Of a DNA stretch of 7,350 bases, positions 1 through 6,654 are shown one piece after another. The stretch is from Rhodospirillaceae bacterium (lineage in GTDB: Bacteria > Pseudomonadota > Alphaproteobacteria > Micavibrionales > Micavibrionaceae). Within the stretch, counting starts at the first letter, position 1; every line of letters starts with the position of its first letter. The notes beneath the pieces are model-generated. The model searched no databases, was not told the origin of the DNA, and worked only from the letters and a program-made list of their open reading frames with translations. The stretch is from NCBI GenBank assembly GCA_003452275.1, contig DMIT01000232.1, forward strand, positions 1-7,350. The letters are read 5' to 3'. A program made the position numbers and the translations under genes.

Positions 1-1013
1 ACGTCAAAATGTCCAACCTCTGTTCAGAAATTACCTTGCCGACCGGACGTGACCATCTGGGCAATGACCGGACTGCGGTTTGCTGCCTGTCTTCCCTCAA
101 CCTCGAAACATTCGAAGAATGGCAGGATCATCCGACCTTTGTTGAAGATATCATGCGCTTCCTCGATAATGTGTTGACCGACTTTATCAATAAAGCTCCT
201 GATTCCATGAAACGTGCGAAATATGCCGCAATGCGCGAGCGTTCCGTAGGACTCGGGGTTATGGGTTTCCACTCTTTCCTCCAATCGAAAATGATCCCGA
301 TGGAAGGGGTGATGGCCAAAGTCTGGAACCGCAAAATGTTCCAGCACATCAAACGTCAGGCCGATGACGCATCTGTCAAACTGGCGCATGAACGCGGTGC
401 TTGCCCTGATGCTGCGGATTACGGGGTAATGGAACGCTTTTCGAATAAAATGGCGATTGCTCCGACGGCCTCTATTTCGATCATTTGCGGCGGCGCTTCC
501 CCGGGCATTGAACCGGTGGCGGCCAATGCTTACACTCATAAAACATTGTCGGGCTCCTTCGCGGTGAAATCTCCGTATCTTGAAAAACTCCTTCAGGAAA
601 AGGGCATGGACAACGAAGATGTGTGGTCGTCTATCTATACCAACGAAGGATCTGTCCAACATCTGGATTTCCTGTCAGCGGATGAAAAGGACGTTTTTAA
701 AACAGCTTTCGAAATCGATCAGCGGTGGTTGGTGGAACATGCCGGTGACCGCACGCCATTTATCTGTCAGGCGCAATCATTGAACGTGTTCTTGCCGGCC
801 AATGTGCATAAATCCGACCTGCATCAAATTCACTGGGATGCGTGGGCCAAAGGCGTTAAATCCTTATATTACTGCCGTTCCAAATCCATTCAACGTGCGG
901 AAAGTGCTGCGAGCTGGCATCGTACGAAAACCGCGAATGACGCCCATGCCCCCCAACAGTTGGAATTGGGCGAAGAGCCTAAAAAATATGAAGAGTGTCT
1001 GGCCTGCCAATAG
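1..1013 (+). CDS. nrdA: Class I ribonucleoside-diphosphate reductase, alpha (large) subunit, C-terminal part; 5' end outside window
   Basis: Catalytic subunit that reduces ribonucleoside diphosphates to deoxyribonucleotides in the cytosol, using a radical supplied by the beta subunit (NrdB). The frame is open to base 1 and reads V-K before the first Met (base 9), so that Met is internal and the N-terminal part is missing. Counting from it: N3, C5 and E7 (SNLCSEI) match the Asn/Cys/Glu catalytic triad of E. coli NrdA (N437, C439, E441); C25 in CCLSSLNL matches the redox partner C462; residues 151-170 (PTASIS followed by GGASPGIEP) form the substrate phosphate-binding region; Y287-Y288 in LYYCRSKS are the radical-transfer tyrosine pair (Y730/Y731). 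The tail CLACQ (C330, C333) is the shuttle Cys pair that is re-reduced by thioredoxin or glutaredoxin. About 330 residues follow the triad, close to E. coli NrdA. The gene ends with TAG and is followed closely by a membrane-protein gene. No frameshift or missing key residue is visible. Assignment to class I is firm; the subclass (Ia or another) cannot be settled here. Confidence 0.96.
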   Translation, partial: VKMSNLCSEITLPTGRDHLGNDRTAVCCLSSLNLETFEEWQDHPTFVEDIMRFLDNVLTDFINKAPDSMKRAKYAAMRERSVGLGVMGFHSFLQSKMIPMEGVMAKVWNRKMFQHIKRQADDASVKLAHERGACPDAADYGVMERFSNKMAIAPTASISIICGGASPGIEPVAANAYTHKTLSGSFAVKSPYLEKLLQEKGMDNEDVWSSIYTNEGSVQHLDFLSADEKDVFKTAFEIDQRWLVEHAGDRTPFICQAQSLNVFLPANVHKSDLHQIHWDAWAKGVKSLYYCRSKSIQRAESAASWHRTKTANDAHAPQQLELGEEPKKYEECLACQ

Positions 1014-1024
1014 AAAATCCGTTC

Positions 1025-1603
1025 ATGACATTGACGATCACAGCTGAGATTAAAAACGCCCTGTGGGGATGTCTGGAAATTCCACTCTATCTGAAGAGTG
1101 GAGCCACGCGTTTTTCGGGAAGCTTTGCTGCTTTAAAACGCTCTTTGGTTGTTCCTGTTTTATTGATTCCCGTGATAATGTGGGCGATTCCCCGACCCGA
1201 GAGATATGCAGGACACTCCTTTATCTGGGAATTCCTCTTAATGTTCATTCAGCTTGTCGTGGGAACAGGATTTTTTGCGGGCATTCTTTATTTTTTTAAA
1301 CCGCGCCATGTGACGACTGAAGATTTCTTCAAATGTATCACTGCTTATAACTGGCTTAGCCTATCGGCTTTTGTCGTGAATATCCCGCTTATTCTGCTGG
1401 CGGTGATGGGGATAAATACATGGGATGATGTCCTTGCCATGATGATTCTGGTGACGCTGTACAGTTATAGTTTTCTGGCGTTTATGATAACATACACATT
1501 GCGGACGAGCGTTTTTGTCGGGATATCCTTTGCGCTCGCCGATCTCATGCTGGGCGAGATTATTCGCAGTCTGACCACTTATTTTATGCTTCAGGTTCTT
1601 TAG
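1025..1603 (+). CDS. Small polytopic inner-membrane protein, possibly Yip1-like; function unknown
   Basis: A 192-residue hydrophobic protein with about five likely membrane segments: roughly residues 41-55 (VVPVLLIPVIMWAI), 68-90 (FLLMFIQLVVGTGFFAGI), 108-130 (WLSLSAFVVNIPLILLAV), 139-160 (MILVTLYSYSFLAFMI) and 164-190. The first about 35 residues are probably cytoplasmic. No enzymatic motif is seen. The layout (short soluble start with a conserved-looking GATRFSGSFAALKRS stretch, then membrane spans) recalls Yip1-domain proteins of Alphaproteobacteria, but that is an impression, not a proven match. The start is the ATG 11 bases after the nrdA stop; it lacks a clear Shine-Dalgarno sequence. 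An in-frame GTG at 995, inside nrdA, would add ten residues and is an alternative. The gene is probably read through from nrdA. Its last 20 bases overlap the 3' end of the ABC transporter gene on the other strand. That it is a real gene is likely, because the frame is long, strongly membrane-patterned and continues beyond nrdA. Confidence 0.8.
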   Translation: MTLTITAEIKNALWGCLEIPLYLKSGATRFSGSFAALKRSLVVPVLLIPVIMWAIPRPERYAGHSFIWEFLLMFIQLVVGTGFFAGILYFFKPRHVTTEDFFKCITAYNWLSLSAFVVNIPLILLAVMGINTWDDVLAMMILVTLYSYSFLAFMITYTLRTSVFVGISFALADLMLGEIIRSLTTYFMLQVL

Positions 1604-3431
1604 AAATATCGATTTGTGAAAAATTGATATAGGTTTTGAATTTGGGATTGATCCGGTATAATTCTTCGAATGTCCCGCAATCTTTAACTTCTCCATCTTC
1701 GATGAAATAGATACGGTCACAACTTTTGAGAGTAGAGAGGCGGTGCGCGATCATGATAACCGTCAATTGGCCTTTCAAACTTTCGAGGAAATTAAAGAAT
1801 TTGAATTCTGTTTCAACATCGAGTGCAGCGCTGGCCTCATCAAGAATGAGAATGCGGATGTCACGATAAAAGGCGCGGGCAATCGCAAGACGTTGGCGTT
1901 GACCGCCGGAAAATAATTTCCCGTTTTCGCCAATATATGTATAGATGCCATCGGGCAGAGATTGCACATGATCCCAGATTTGCGCTTTTTGAAGAGATTC
2001 GATGACCTTGCCCTCGTCAATATTTGCTTTCTCTACACCGAAGGCGATATTTTCAGCGATGGTGGCATCCATCATGAAGATATTCTGATCGACATAGCCG
2101 ATGATTTTCCTAAGATTACGAATGTTCTCATGAGAGATTTCAGTGTCATCAATTTTATATTGGCCATCGAACCGATCCAGAAATCCTAACAGAATATTGG
2201 TCAATGTTGATTTTCCACCACCTGATGGCCCCGTCATGCCGATGAATTCACCGGGTTGAAGGGTAAGCGACATATTCCGTACTGCCGTCATTTCTTTTCC
2301 CGGATAGGTATAGGACACATTATCCAATGTCATGCGGTGCAGGAAAGGCAGCGCATGATAATCATGATCTCTGTTGGCTTTCAAAAGAGAGGAATCTTCG
2401 CGGATATTTAATTCCTCGGCTTCTTTCAGGAGGTCATCGACGATTGTTTTTGCGCCATTGATATAAGTGATCGCCGAAATGGAACGGTTCATAATCGGCA
2501 ACAAACGAACACAGGCCAGAACGATGACCCCGATTTGTGCTGTTGCAGTTTTAATATCCTGACCAGTCAAAAGAATAGCCTGAAAAATGGCAATCAGCAG
2601 AGTAATGGCCATCAATTCAACAATGGCTGGTGGCAAGCCTCTCAAAAACAGCAGGCGCTCTTCTGAGTCAGAAAAGTTTTTGGCTATTTTAAAAAAGCGA
2701 TCGGAAAAGAAATGTTCCTTGAGGTTCACTTTCGTATCTTTATAGCCGATGAATGATTGCTGAAGAAGTGATTGTTGCTCAGCCGCCATATCATTGACCT
2801 GTTTGCCCAGTTTGATGGTGTAGGCTTTAATGGTCATAAAATAAATTTTTATAAAACCAATCGCCACCAGAAAAATAACCAAAGCTGCAGCCCAGTTGGT
2901 ATAAATAATATAGGATAGAATAACGAACGCAGTAAGAGCATAATTCAAAAGGTTCAACAGAGGGTGAACAAAGAAATTGATGGCATTCGGGCTGGTAAAA
3001 ATCAGGGTGTTCATCATGCCGGATGAACTGCGCTTCATATAGGACTCAAAACTGGATGCCATATAGGCGTTATAAAGCTTGCGGATAATTTGAACGCGCC
3101 ATTTGGCCAGAGTGCTGAATTCGTATTTCCAGTAAAAGATTTGAAAAATGTTTTTGACAAAGAATAATCCGGCGATGCAGACACCTAAAATCATCGCCAG
3201 ATGGGCAGGGTCATTGACCCCAAAAAATTGATAAAGCCCACGCAAAAGACCATGGTCGACAGACGCGGACGGATTCATGACCAGAAGCAGCAGGGGGAAG
3301 ATTGCCGAGATTCCCAAGAATTCCATAAAGGACATTAAAACGCCCCCTGAGACCAGCCAGAAAGTACTTTTCTCCCCATTCAGGCCAAATGTTTTGTTAA
3401 AGAGAAAATATTTTTTTAAAATAGACGGCAT
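1584..3431 (-). CDS. ABC exporter with fused membrane and ATPase domains, PglK/MsbA type; likely lipid-linked glycan flippase
   Basis: A 615-residue half-transporter expected to work as a homodimer in the cytoplasmic membrane. Residues about 20-330 hold the membrane domain with about six hydrophobic segments (near 24-50, 78-98, 155-178, 180-200, 268-290, 297-315). The ATPase domain begins near 365 and is complete: Walker A GPSGGGKST (401-409), Q-loop Q449, signature FSGGQRQR (507-514), Walker B ILILDEA with catalytic E532, D-loop SAALD, and switch H563 in IAHRLST. All ATPase residues are intact, so it should be active. The N-terminal motif SFMEFLGISAIFPLLLL resembles the start of PglK, the Campylobacter flippase for undecaprenyl-linked oligosaccharide; this and the glycosyltransferase neighbours favour a glycan substrate over a drug or lipid A, but the substrate is inferred. 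Start: ATG at 3431 with GAGGA at 3444-3448, a rather long 12-base spacing. The gene is divergent from the family 2 glycosyltransferase and its 3' end overlaps the membrane-protein gene by 20 bases. The coding sequence is AT-rich in its membrane half. Confidence 0.92.
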   Translation of the reverse strand: MPSILKKYFLFNKTFGLNGEKSTFWLVSGGVLMSFMEFLGISAIFPLLLLVMNPSASVDHGLLRGLYQFFGVNDPAHLAMILGVCIAGLFFVKNIFQIFYWKYEFSTLAKWRVQIIRKLYNAYMASSFESYMKRSSSGMMNTLIFTSPNAINFFVHPLLNLLNYALTAFVILSYIIYTNWAAALVIFLVAIGFIKIYFMTIKAYTIKLGKQVNDMAAEQQSLLQQSFIGYKDTKVNLKEHFFSDRFFKIAKNFSDSEERLLFLRGLPPAIVELMAITLLIAIFQAILLTGQDIKTATAQIGVIVLACVRLLPIMNRSISAITYINGAKTIVDDLLKEAEELNIREDSSLLKANRDHDYHALPFLHRMTLDNVSYTYPGKEMTAVRNMSLTLQPGEFIGMTGPSGGGKSTLTNILLGFLDRFDGQYKIDDTEISHENIRNLRKIIGYVDQNIFMMDATIAENIAFGVEKANIDEGKVIESLQKAQIWDHVQSLPDGIYTYIGENGKLFSGGQRQRLAIARAFYRDIRILILDEASAALDVETEFKFFNFLESLKGQLTVIMIAHRLSTLKSCDRIYFIEDGEVKDCGTFEELYRINPKFKTYINFSQIDISKEPEA

Positions 3432-3559
3432 AGGCTTTGCTATTCCTCAAGAGAATTATCGTATGTATCGGATTATCATGTGGTTGCTTTTCCCGCAATG
3501 ATTTGTATGCTATGTAGCTTTCCGCCATCGTCCACCAAAATAAGCAGGGTTTAAAGGTT
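3432..3559. promoter_or_regulatory. Divergent intergenic region with candidate promoters in both directions
   Basis: This 128-base gap separates two divergently transcribed genes, so promoters for both must lie in it or inside the coding ends. On the + strand TTGCTT (3484-3489), 16 bases, then TATGCT (3506-3511) is a plausible sigma-70-type promoter for the glycosyltransferase, giving a leader of about 40 bases. On the minus strand two GATAAT hexamers (3472-3477 and 3455-3460) resemble -10 boxes for the transporter; the first has a weak -35-like TTGCGG (3493-3498) at 15 bases. The two candidate promoters would overlap, so they may compete. No operator-like palindrome or riboswitch was recognised. 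Motif matches only; low certainty on exact boxes. Confidence 0.4.
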
Positions 3560-4474
3560 ATGAGCGAAACTCCTCAAGTTTCCATTGGTATTATTACGTA
3601 TAATCATGGTCAGTTTATCACCGAATGTCTGGATTCGATCCGCTTGCAAACCTATCCCAATATAGAATTGGTGATTTCGGATGATGGGTCAAAAGATGAT
3701 ACGGTTGCTGTTATTCGTCATTACGCCTTGCAATATCCTGATTTTAAGTTTCGCTTTGTGGCGCAACCCCATAATCTGGGGATCAGCAAGAATTCCAATT
3801 TTGTCTTTGACCAGACGGATGGCGAATATTTTGCCTGTTTCGCCGGTGACGATATCATGCTGCCGCAGAAAATCGAACGGCAGGTAATGGCGTTGCAAAA
3901 TAATCCGCAAGCCAGTTTTTGTTATTCCGATTGCGAATGGTTTCATTCCGCCTCTGGGCGCGCAATTTGTAATCATTTTGGTTTTCTGCAAAAACCACCG
4001 CGAACCATTGCCGATGTCGTGTCGGATTTCACCATTCCCACCCCGACCATGATGGTCAGGCGGTCATTGGTACCGGTTGAAAAATATGACGAGAGGCTAA
4101 AATATTTTAGTGATTTCATGATGGCTGTCAGATTGATGCAGGTCGGCGAGGCTATTTTTATCCCCGATGTGCTGGTCAAATACAGAAAGCATAGTGGTAG
4201 CATCATGTCGCAAAATATGTGTGTAGAAGATCGCGCAATCCTCCTGACTTTGTTCAAAGACTTGTTCGGCAGAGACCCCGTCATGGAAGCAGCGATGATC
4301 AAATACAAAACAATATATTTCTACGCAGCCATTGCCGAGGCGTTCAAAAACAAAGAATATAGACAAGCAAGGAAACTACTTCCGAAACTCTTTCCCACGT
4401 GCTTTCTATCCGTGAAATGGTTCATTCGGGATGTCAAGCTTTGTCAGGTTTTTTTGCAATCGCTTGTCAGATAA
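3560..4474 (+). CDS. Family 2 (GT-A fold) glycosyltransferase
   Basis: A 304-residue soluble or membrane-associated enzyme that transfers a sugar from a nucleotide-sugar donor onto an acceptor, probably a growing lipid-linked oligosaccharide. The N-terminus has the classic start VSIGIITYNHGQFITECLDS (7-26), then the nucleotide-binding SDDGSKDDT (40-48) and the metal-binding DXD-like AGDD (95-98). The acceptor half shows IPTPTMMVRRS (159-169), D185 at the place of the usual catalytic acidic residue, and LVKYRKHSGSIM (205-216), a motif common near the end of the catalytic domain in this family. Residues about 240-304 are a helical basic tail without a clear membrane span. Length is normal and nothing is missing. 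Start: ATG with AAAGG (3553-3557) very close and AGGG (3546-3549) ten bases away. It is the only + strand gene among the glycan genes, divergent from the ABC flippase and convergent with the CgeB-like gene. Donor and linkage cannot be read from the sequence. Confidence 0.92.
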   Translation: MSETPQVSIGIITYNHGQFITECLDSIRLQTYPNIELVISDDGSKDDTVAVIRHYALQYPDFKFRFVAQPHNLGISKNSNFVFDQTDGEYFACFAGDDIMLPQKIERQVMALQNNPQASFCYSDCEWFHSASGRAICNHFGFLQKPPRTIADVVSDFTIPTPTMMVRRSLVPVEKYDERLKYFSDFMMAVRLMQVGEAIFIPDVLVKYRKHSGSIMSQNMCVEDRAILLTLFKDLFGRDPVMEAAMIKYKTIYFYAAIAEAFKNKEYRQARKLLPKLFPTCFLSVKWFIRDVKLCQVFLQSLVR

Positions 4475-4519
4475 ACAAACTCACCCTTGATAAGGTTTGC
4501 GATTTGCACTTTTCTTTGT
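4456..4519. terminator. Possible weak bidirectional terminator between convergent glycosyltransferase genes
   Basis: At the tail-to-tail junction CCTT (4485-4488) and AAGG (4492-4495) can pair across a GAT loop, extended by CAAA (4476-4479) with TTTG (4496-4499) after a five-base bulge. An outer pair GCAATCGC (4456-4463) and GCGATTTGC (4499-4507) competes for the same arm. A CTTTTCTTT tract follows on the + strand (4509-4517). On the minus strand no good T tract follows. The stem is short and interrupted, so this is only a candidate. Confidence 0.25.
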
Positions 4520-5890
4520 GCTGTAAATTTTATAAATAGCGAAATAGAGTGCGTTTGGCAGGATATCTAGCAGCTTCGCAAGCCCTTTCTTTTTGAAACT
4601 GATTGTCTGCTTTTTGGATTTTAAGGTCGCCAGACCATTCGCTCCTTTGTTAACCATAGTTTGCATCAGCATATCCAGTTTTCGTTCTTTCACCTGAAAG
4701 ATTTTATAAGTTCCCGTTTTTCCCGGATGGAAAAGCTGGATAGAAAAAATATTCTCAAGTTCAGGAAACCGATGGTGCCAGCGATAATTTTCCTCAATCG
4801 CAGCATTGGCTTGAGCGACGATATCGTCGCGCATGGGTTGATCTTTAAGAAGTTTTTGACAAATTTCATAAGATTCTACAGGGGATTGATATAATTGAAG
4901 AGGAACCTTATTGCCAAAATCTGCAACCAAATCCTTTTTACTATCTGATACCAGAACCGCATCCGATGCCAAAATATCCAGCACACGCCATGGATAGGCA
5001 GTGACAGCTTGTCCATGGCTGATATTGATGGCTATTTTACTTTGGTTGTAAACAGTTTGGTTATGTTCCAGGCTGAACACAAGATCATCATGATAAGCGA
5101 GAGCCAGATTTAAAGAAAAAGGATAGCAATTTTTCCAGGCGGGATCACCAAAGATTGTTAACCCTAGAGGAGATACCAAATCCAGAATTTGATTGCGAAT
5201 CTGCCCGGTTTTGCAAAAAAGGACATCCGCTGTCGGTAAATCTTTTGGACTGATACCATGTTCTTTCATGACAGTGATGGCATGTTCTTCGGATGTATCT
5301 TCGATGATGCGGATGATATCCAACATCTCTGTAGGGTGCTTCCTTAAAATCATCATCACATTCCTCGGTATTTGGAAATGTGTTCCAATAAAGGAAATAT
5401 TATATTTCTTCTCGGTAGCCTTGCTCTTCACTGCGGTGGCATTGCGAATGCGATGGGTTTGATGGGAAGGGGCATTGAGTTTCATGTTAAAATCTCTGAG
5501 CCCGAAATCGGAGAAAGCAATAAAATGATAGCGTTCAGGATTGGCGCGAATGGTGTCTGTATCACAGAAATAGGAAATTGAATCTGCCTCCCAGATCGCG
5601 ATAGGGCAGGTCAATATTTTTTCTAATCCTTTTAAAAAAGAATGATTGAATGTAATAACCAGATCGGGCTTAAAATTGCGCAATTCTTCGACAACCTGAT
5701 CGCTATAATCTTTATGACGTGGTTCGTTCATTCCACTCCATGCTTTGCGCAGAAAATCATTGGTAATGAACTGCACAACGTTATTACCTTGTTCAATTAA
5801 AGAAGATATAAAACTGTCATAATAGCAAAGGCTCTGCCATTCCTGATTGTGAATAATAGGCGACATATGGAAGACTGCAATATTTGCCAT
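4481..5890 (-). CDS. CgeB-like GT-B glycosyltransferase (Glyco_trans_1_2 type C-terminal domain)
   Basis: A 469-residue protein. The N-terminal half (1-150) has a Rossmann-like pattern: MANIAVFHMSPI, then a predicted strand KPDLVITFNHS (74-84) and CPIAIWEADSI (95-105), as in CgeB/DUF3880-like enzymes. A second strand set starts at KYNISFIGTHF (162-172). The stretch YNQSKIAINISHGQ (281-294) followed by YPWRVLDILASDAVLVSD (299-316) fits the donor-binding part of the glycosyl transferases group 1 type 2 family, where R302 and the following helix are conserved. The last 60 residues are lysine-rich and hold a hydrophobic helix (LAKLLDILPNALYFAIYKIY, 437-456), suggesting peripheral membrane attachment. 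It starts 10 bases after the stop of the acyltransferase gene, with a weak AAGAG (5897-5901) overlapping that stop, so it is the last gene of the minus-strand operon. It ends 6 bases from the oppositely oriented glycosyltransferase. Family membership is likely; donor, acceptor and product are unknown. Coding sequence is AT-rich relative to the upstream aminotransferase gene. Confidence 0.82.
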   Translation of the reverse strand: MANIAVFHMSPIIHNQEWQSLCYYDSFISSLIEQGNNVVQFITNDFLRKAWSGMNEPRHKDYSDQVVEELRNFKPDLVITFNHSFLKGLEKILTCPIAIWEADSISYFCDTDTIRANPERYHFIAFSDFGLRDFNMKLNAPSHQTHRIRNATAVKSKATEKKYNISFIGTHFQIPRNVMMILRKHPTEMLDIIRIIEDTSEEHAITVMKEHGISPKDLPTADVLFCKTGQIRNQILDLVSPLGLTIFGDPAWKNCYPFSLNLALAYHDDLVFSLEHNQTVYNQSKIAINISHGQAVTAYPWRVLDILASDAVLVSDSKKDLVADFGNKVPLQLYQSPVESYEICQKLLKDQPMRDDIVAQANAAIEENYRWHHRFPELENIFSIQLFHPGKTGTYKIFQVKERKLDMLMQTMVNKGANGLATLKSKKQTISFKKKGLAKLLDILPNALYFAIYKIYSTKKSANRKPYQG

Positions 5891-5900
5891 TTTTATCTCT

Positions 5901-6653
5901 TTATTTGGTGAATTGGTTTTTCCAGGACTTGACTATATCGTCCGGGTAGCCTCTGTGAAAATGTTGTGTCCAAGGATAGGCAGATTGTGAAGGGTCATTT
6001 CTCAGATGAATGTCTTTTGTTTCCGCTATTATTTTTGCGGGGGTTCCGCCTACAACGGCCCCTGACGGAACATCTTTTGTCACACAGGCATGAGCCGCAA
6101 CCAAAGAATGGGCGCCTACTTTCACGCCGGGCAGAATAACCGAGGCGGCGGCAATAGCCGCAAAGTCTTCAATAGTGACGCCGATCAGGTCATTGCTGGG
6201 TGGGGTCGGGTCGTTGGTTAAGATAACATAGGGGAATAACCAGACAAAACTCCCTATCTGGCTCATTTTTCCTACAAATACATTGGACTGCATGCGGGTG
6301 TGGTCGCCAAATGAACAGTCCCCCTGAATATCTGACATGCTCCCTATTTGAAGACTTTTACCTGCTTTTGTATTTTCTCTGACAATGACGCTATGCCCCG
6401 TTACCAGATTTTCTCCGAAACTTGAAGATTCGTAGAATGTCGAACGGGATCTGATATTGGAATTTTTCGCGATGATGAGAGGGGAACCATCCCCCAGAGA
6501 TGTCTCAATTCCTAATTCACAGTAAGAACCGATTTTACAATCATCCTCAATAACAACATTCCTATGAATAATTGCGTAGGGGCCGACCTCGACATTGTGG
6601 CCCAGTTTTGCGCCACTTTCAATGATCGCAGTTTCATGGATCAGTCGTGTCAT
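5901..6653 (-). CDS. Left-handed beta-helix (hexapeptide-repeat) sugar N-acyltransferase
   Basis: A 250-residue acyltransferase of the LpxA/WbpD/FdtC-like group, which typically transfers an acetyl or other acyl group from acyl-CoA to an amino group of a nucleotide-linked sugar; it works as a trimer in the cytosol. Imperfect hexapeptide repeats run from residue 6 (IHETAIIESGAKLG) to about 200, with a loop LTNDPTPPSNDL (145-156) where related sugar acetyltransferases carry the TND-containing loop, and the family's closing motif VVGGTPAKII (200-209). The C-terminal 40 residues are a non-repeat tail. Start: I choose ATG at 6653, which gives the usual short lead into the first repeat and has GGAA nine bases upstream; longer readings begin at ATG 6662 or TTG 6668. 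It begins one base after the TGA of the aminotransferase gene, so translation is probably coupled. With that partner it likely acylates the newly formed amino sugar; the acyl group and sugar are not determined. Confidence 0.88.
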   Translation of the reverse strand: MTRLIHETAIIESGAKLGHNVEVGPYAIIHRNVVIEDDCKIGSYCELGIETSLGDGSPLIIAKNSNIRSRSTFYESSSFGENLVTGHSVIVRENTKAGKSLQIGSMSDIQGDCSFGDHTRMQSNVFVGKMSQIGSFVWLFPYVILTNDPTPPSNDLIGVTIEDFAAIAAASVILPGVKVGAHSLVAAHACVTKDVPSGAVVGGTPAKIIAETKDIHLRNDPSQSAYPWTQHFHRGYPDDIVKSWKNQFTK

Positions 6654-6654
6654 A

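Noticed and set aside
24..662. A 212-residue open frame on the minus strand opposite nrdA
   Set aside because: It lies wholly within a gene with intact catalytic motifs, has no recognisable domain and is arginine/histidine/phenylalanine-rich as expected for an antisense shadow.
9..1013. Treating the Met at base 9 as the true nrdA start
   Set aside because: The frame is open upstream and the Met sits two residues before the catalytic Asn of the SNLC motif, deep inside the family's alignment.
995..1603. GTG at 995 as start of the membrane protein
   Set aside because: It lies inside nrdA and adds ten residues with no membrane or family character; ATG 1025 is preferred, although neither has a strong ribosome binding site.
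1604..1630. AT-rich inverted repeat (ATATCGAT and ATTGATAT) near the transporter 3' end as a terminator
   Set aside because: The stem is AT-only in most pairs, has a mismatch, lies inside the transporter coding region and lacks a useful T tract.
1361..1720. A 119-residue minus-strand frame spanning the membrane-protein and transporter gene ends
   Set aside because: Both overlapped genes have convincing protein features; this frame is a basic, low-information sequence in another phase.
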